From positions 788,438 to 852,437 of the forward strand of contig OX638341.1 in NCBI GenBank assembly GCA_951812965.1: DNA of 64,000 bases. The letters run 5' to 3'. Position 1 is the first letter of the stretch. Each line of letters opens with the position of its first letter. The notes beneath the pieces are model-generated. The model was not told the DNA's origin, did not search any database, and worked only from the letters and a program-made list of their open reading frames with translations. This DNA comes from an uncultured Pseudohongiella sp. Its GTDB lineage: Bacteria; Pseudomonadota; Gammaproteobacteria; Pseudomonadales; Pseudohongiellaceae. The position numbers and the translations under genes were made by a program. Shown piece after piece: positions 63,227 to 64,000 of this stretch.

Positions 63227-64000
63227 ATGCACCCCTCCATGATCATAAAGCTGCTCGGCGTCCTGTTGATGCTGTTCAGCCTGCTGGGAACCCTGCCGCC
63301 GATCGCGGTGTCGCTGCTGTACCGCGACGGCATGACCGGAGTTTTCTTCACTACCTTTCTGGCGTTGTTCCTGCTTGGCCTGGGCATGTGGGGAATGAGC
63401 GCGCGCACGCACAAGGAATTGACCATCCGCGACGGCTTTCTTGTCGTCACCCTTTTCTGGAGCGTGCTGGGCGTCGCCGGCTGTCTGCCTTTGCTGCTCG
63501 CCCTCGATCTGAGTCTGACAGATGCCGTTTTCGAATCCCTTTCGGGGTTGACGACCACCGGCGCCACGGTCATTGCCGGCCTCGACGAATTGCCCCGGTC
63601 GATCCTGTTCTACCGGCAATTGCTGCAATGGATGGGCGGCATGGGCATCATCGTGTTGGCGATGGCGCTGCTGCCCATGCTAGGCATCGGCGGCATGCAA
63701 CTGTACCAGGCCGAAACGCCGGGCCCCCTGAAGGACAACAAGCTGGTGCCGCGGCTGGCGGAAACCGCCAAGGCCTTGTGGTACATCTATCTGTCCCTGA
63801 CGGTGGCTTGTGCGCTGGCCTACTGGATGGTGGGCATGGAGCTCTTCGACGCGATCAGCCACGCCTTCACCACGGTGGCGATCGGCGGTTTTTCCACTCA
63901 TGACGCCAGCATCGGCTATTTCGACAATCCGGCGGTGGATCTTGTGGCAATCGTCTTCATGGTTATCGCAGGGGTCAATTTCGCGCTGCATTTCACCGCC
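63227..64000 (+). CDS. trkH: Trk potassium transporter TrkH (3' end beyond window)
   Basis: 258 codons visible from the ATG at 63227; a second in-frame ATG is at 63239. The selectivity filter of the first pore repeat is SLSGLTTTGATVI, followed by QLLQWMGGMGIIVLA, GGMQLYQAETPGPLKDNK and the second-pore region SHAFTTVAIGGFSTHDASIG. All match TrkH closely. It lies six bases after trkA. Confidence 0.95.
   Translation, partial: MHPSMIIKLLGVLLMLFSLLGTLPPIAVSLLYRDGMTGVFFTTFLALFLLGLGMWGMSARTHKELTIRDGFLVVTLFWSVLGVAGCLPLLLALDLSLTDAVFESLSGLTTTGATVIAGLDELPRSILFYRQLLQWMGGMGIIVLAMALLPMLGIGGMQLYQAETPGPLKDNKLVPRLAETAKALWYIYLSLTVACALAYWMVGMELFDAISHAFTTVAIGGFSTHDASIGYFDNPAVDLVAIVFMVIAGVNFALHFTA

Overview
The window looks like a chromosomal segment of a high-GC gammaproteobacterium. 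The main support is gene order: dsbA - cytochrome c4 - engB - polA, and dprA / def - fmt - rsmB - trkA - trkH next to aroE, hemF, tsaC and purE, are familiar gammaproteobacterial neighbourhoods. I cannot place it to genus. No tRNA or rRNA gene was recognised.

Layout. (1) 0-4.7 kb: a FecR-like protein and a CHASE2 adenylate/guanylate cyclase, divergent from a Crp/Fnr-type regulator across a CRP-like palindrome. (2) 4.6-5.9 kb: a REP-associated tyrosine transposase (RAYT) embedded in its own REP elements. (3) 6-11 kb: a PrtDEF-like type I secretion system and an unknown gene. (4) 11-17 kb: a PIG-L deacetylase divergent from an AAA ATPase with a C-terminal winged helix, then a Wzm/Wzt-type polysaccharide ABC exporter bracketed by REP arrays, the larger with eleven 128-bp units. 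(5) 17-27 kb: a type II secretion operon gspL-M-E-F-D-G-H-I-J-K without gspC. (6) 27-28.3 kb: a hairpin-rich inverted-repeat element and a DUF1778/GNAT toxin-antitoxin pair. (7) 28.3-37.2 kb: two tandem DsbA paralogues, cytochrome c4, engB, polA, SCO1, ctaB and a zinc-binding-type dehydrogenase. (8) 37.3-44.7 kb: an accessory island holding a double-glycine bacteriocin-like precursor, an IS4 remnant, a CPBP-like membrane protein, a C39 peptidase ABC exporter and its HlyD partner. It lies between two 265-bp direct copies of a DUF924 gene 3' end and is followed by ParDE. (9) 44.8-54 kb: a PQQ-type sugar dehydrogenase, an IS110 element, an M24 peptidase-like protein and a cytochrome c oxidase operon whose subunit II carries two fused c-type hemes. 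(10) 54-64 kb: aroE-hemF-tsaC-purE, a 106-bp-period REP array, dprA, then def-fmt-rsmB-trkA-trkH, running off the end.

A single palindromic repeat dominates the window. It has a GTAG foot and a perfect 20-bp hairpin in two covarying versions (GAG...CTC and GAC...GTC). I count more than fifty copies: isolated, as inverted pairs, in three array families, at gene boundaries (aroE stop, engB start region, gspH leader), inside a DUF924 pseudogene and inside the RAYT gene itself. The RAYT is the obvious candidate driver.

The most notable accessory system is the bacteriocin island. Precursor, exporter and adaptor form a complete double-glycine export set, the CPBP-like protein is a candidate immunity factor, and the flanking DUF924 duplication records how the island arrived or could leave.
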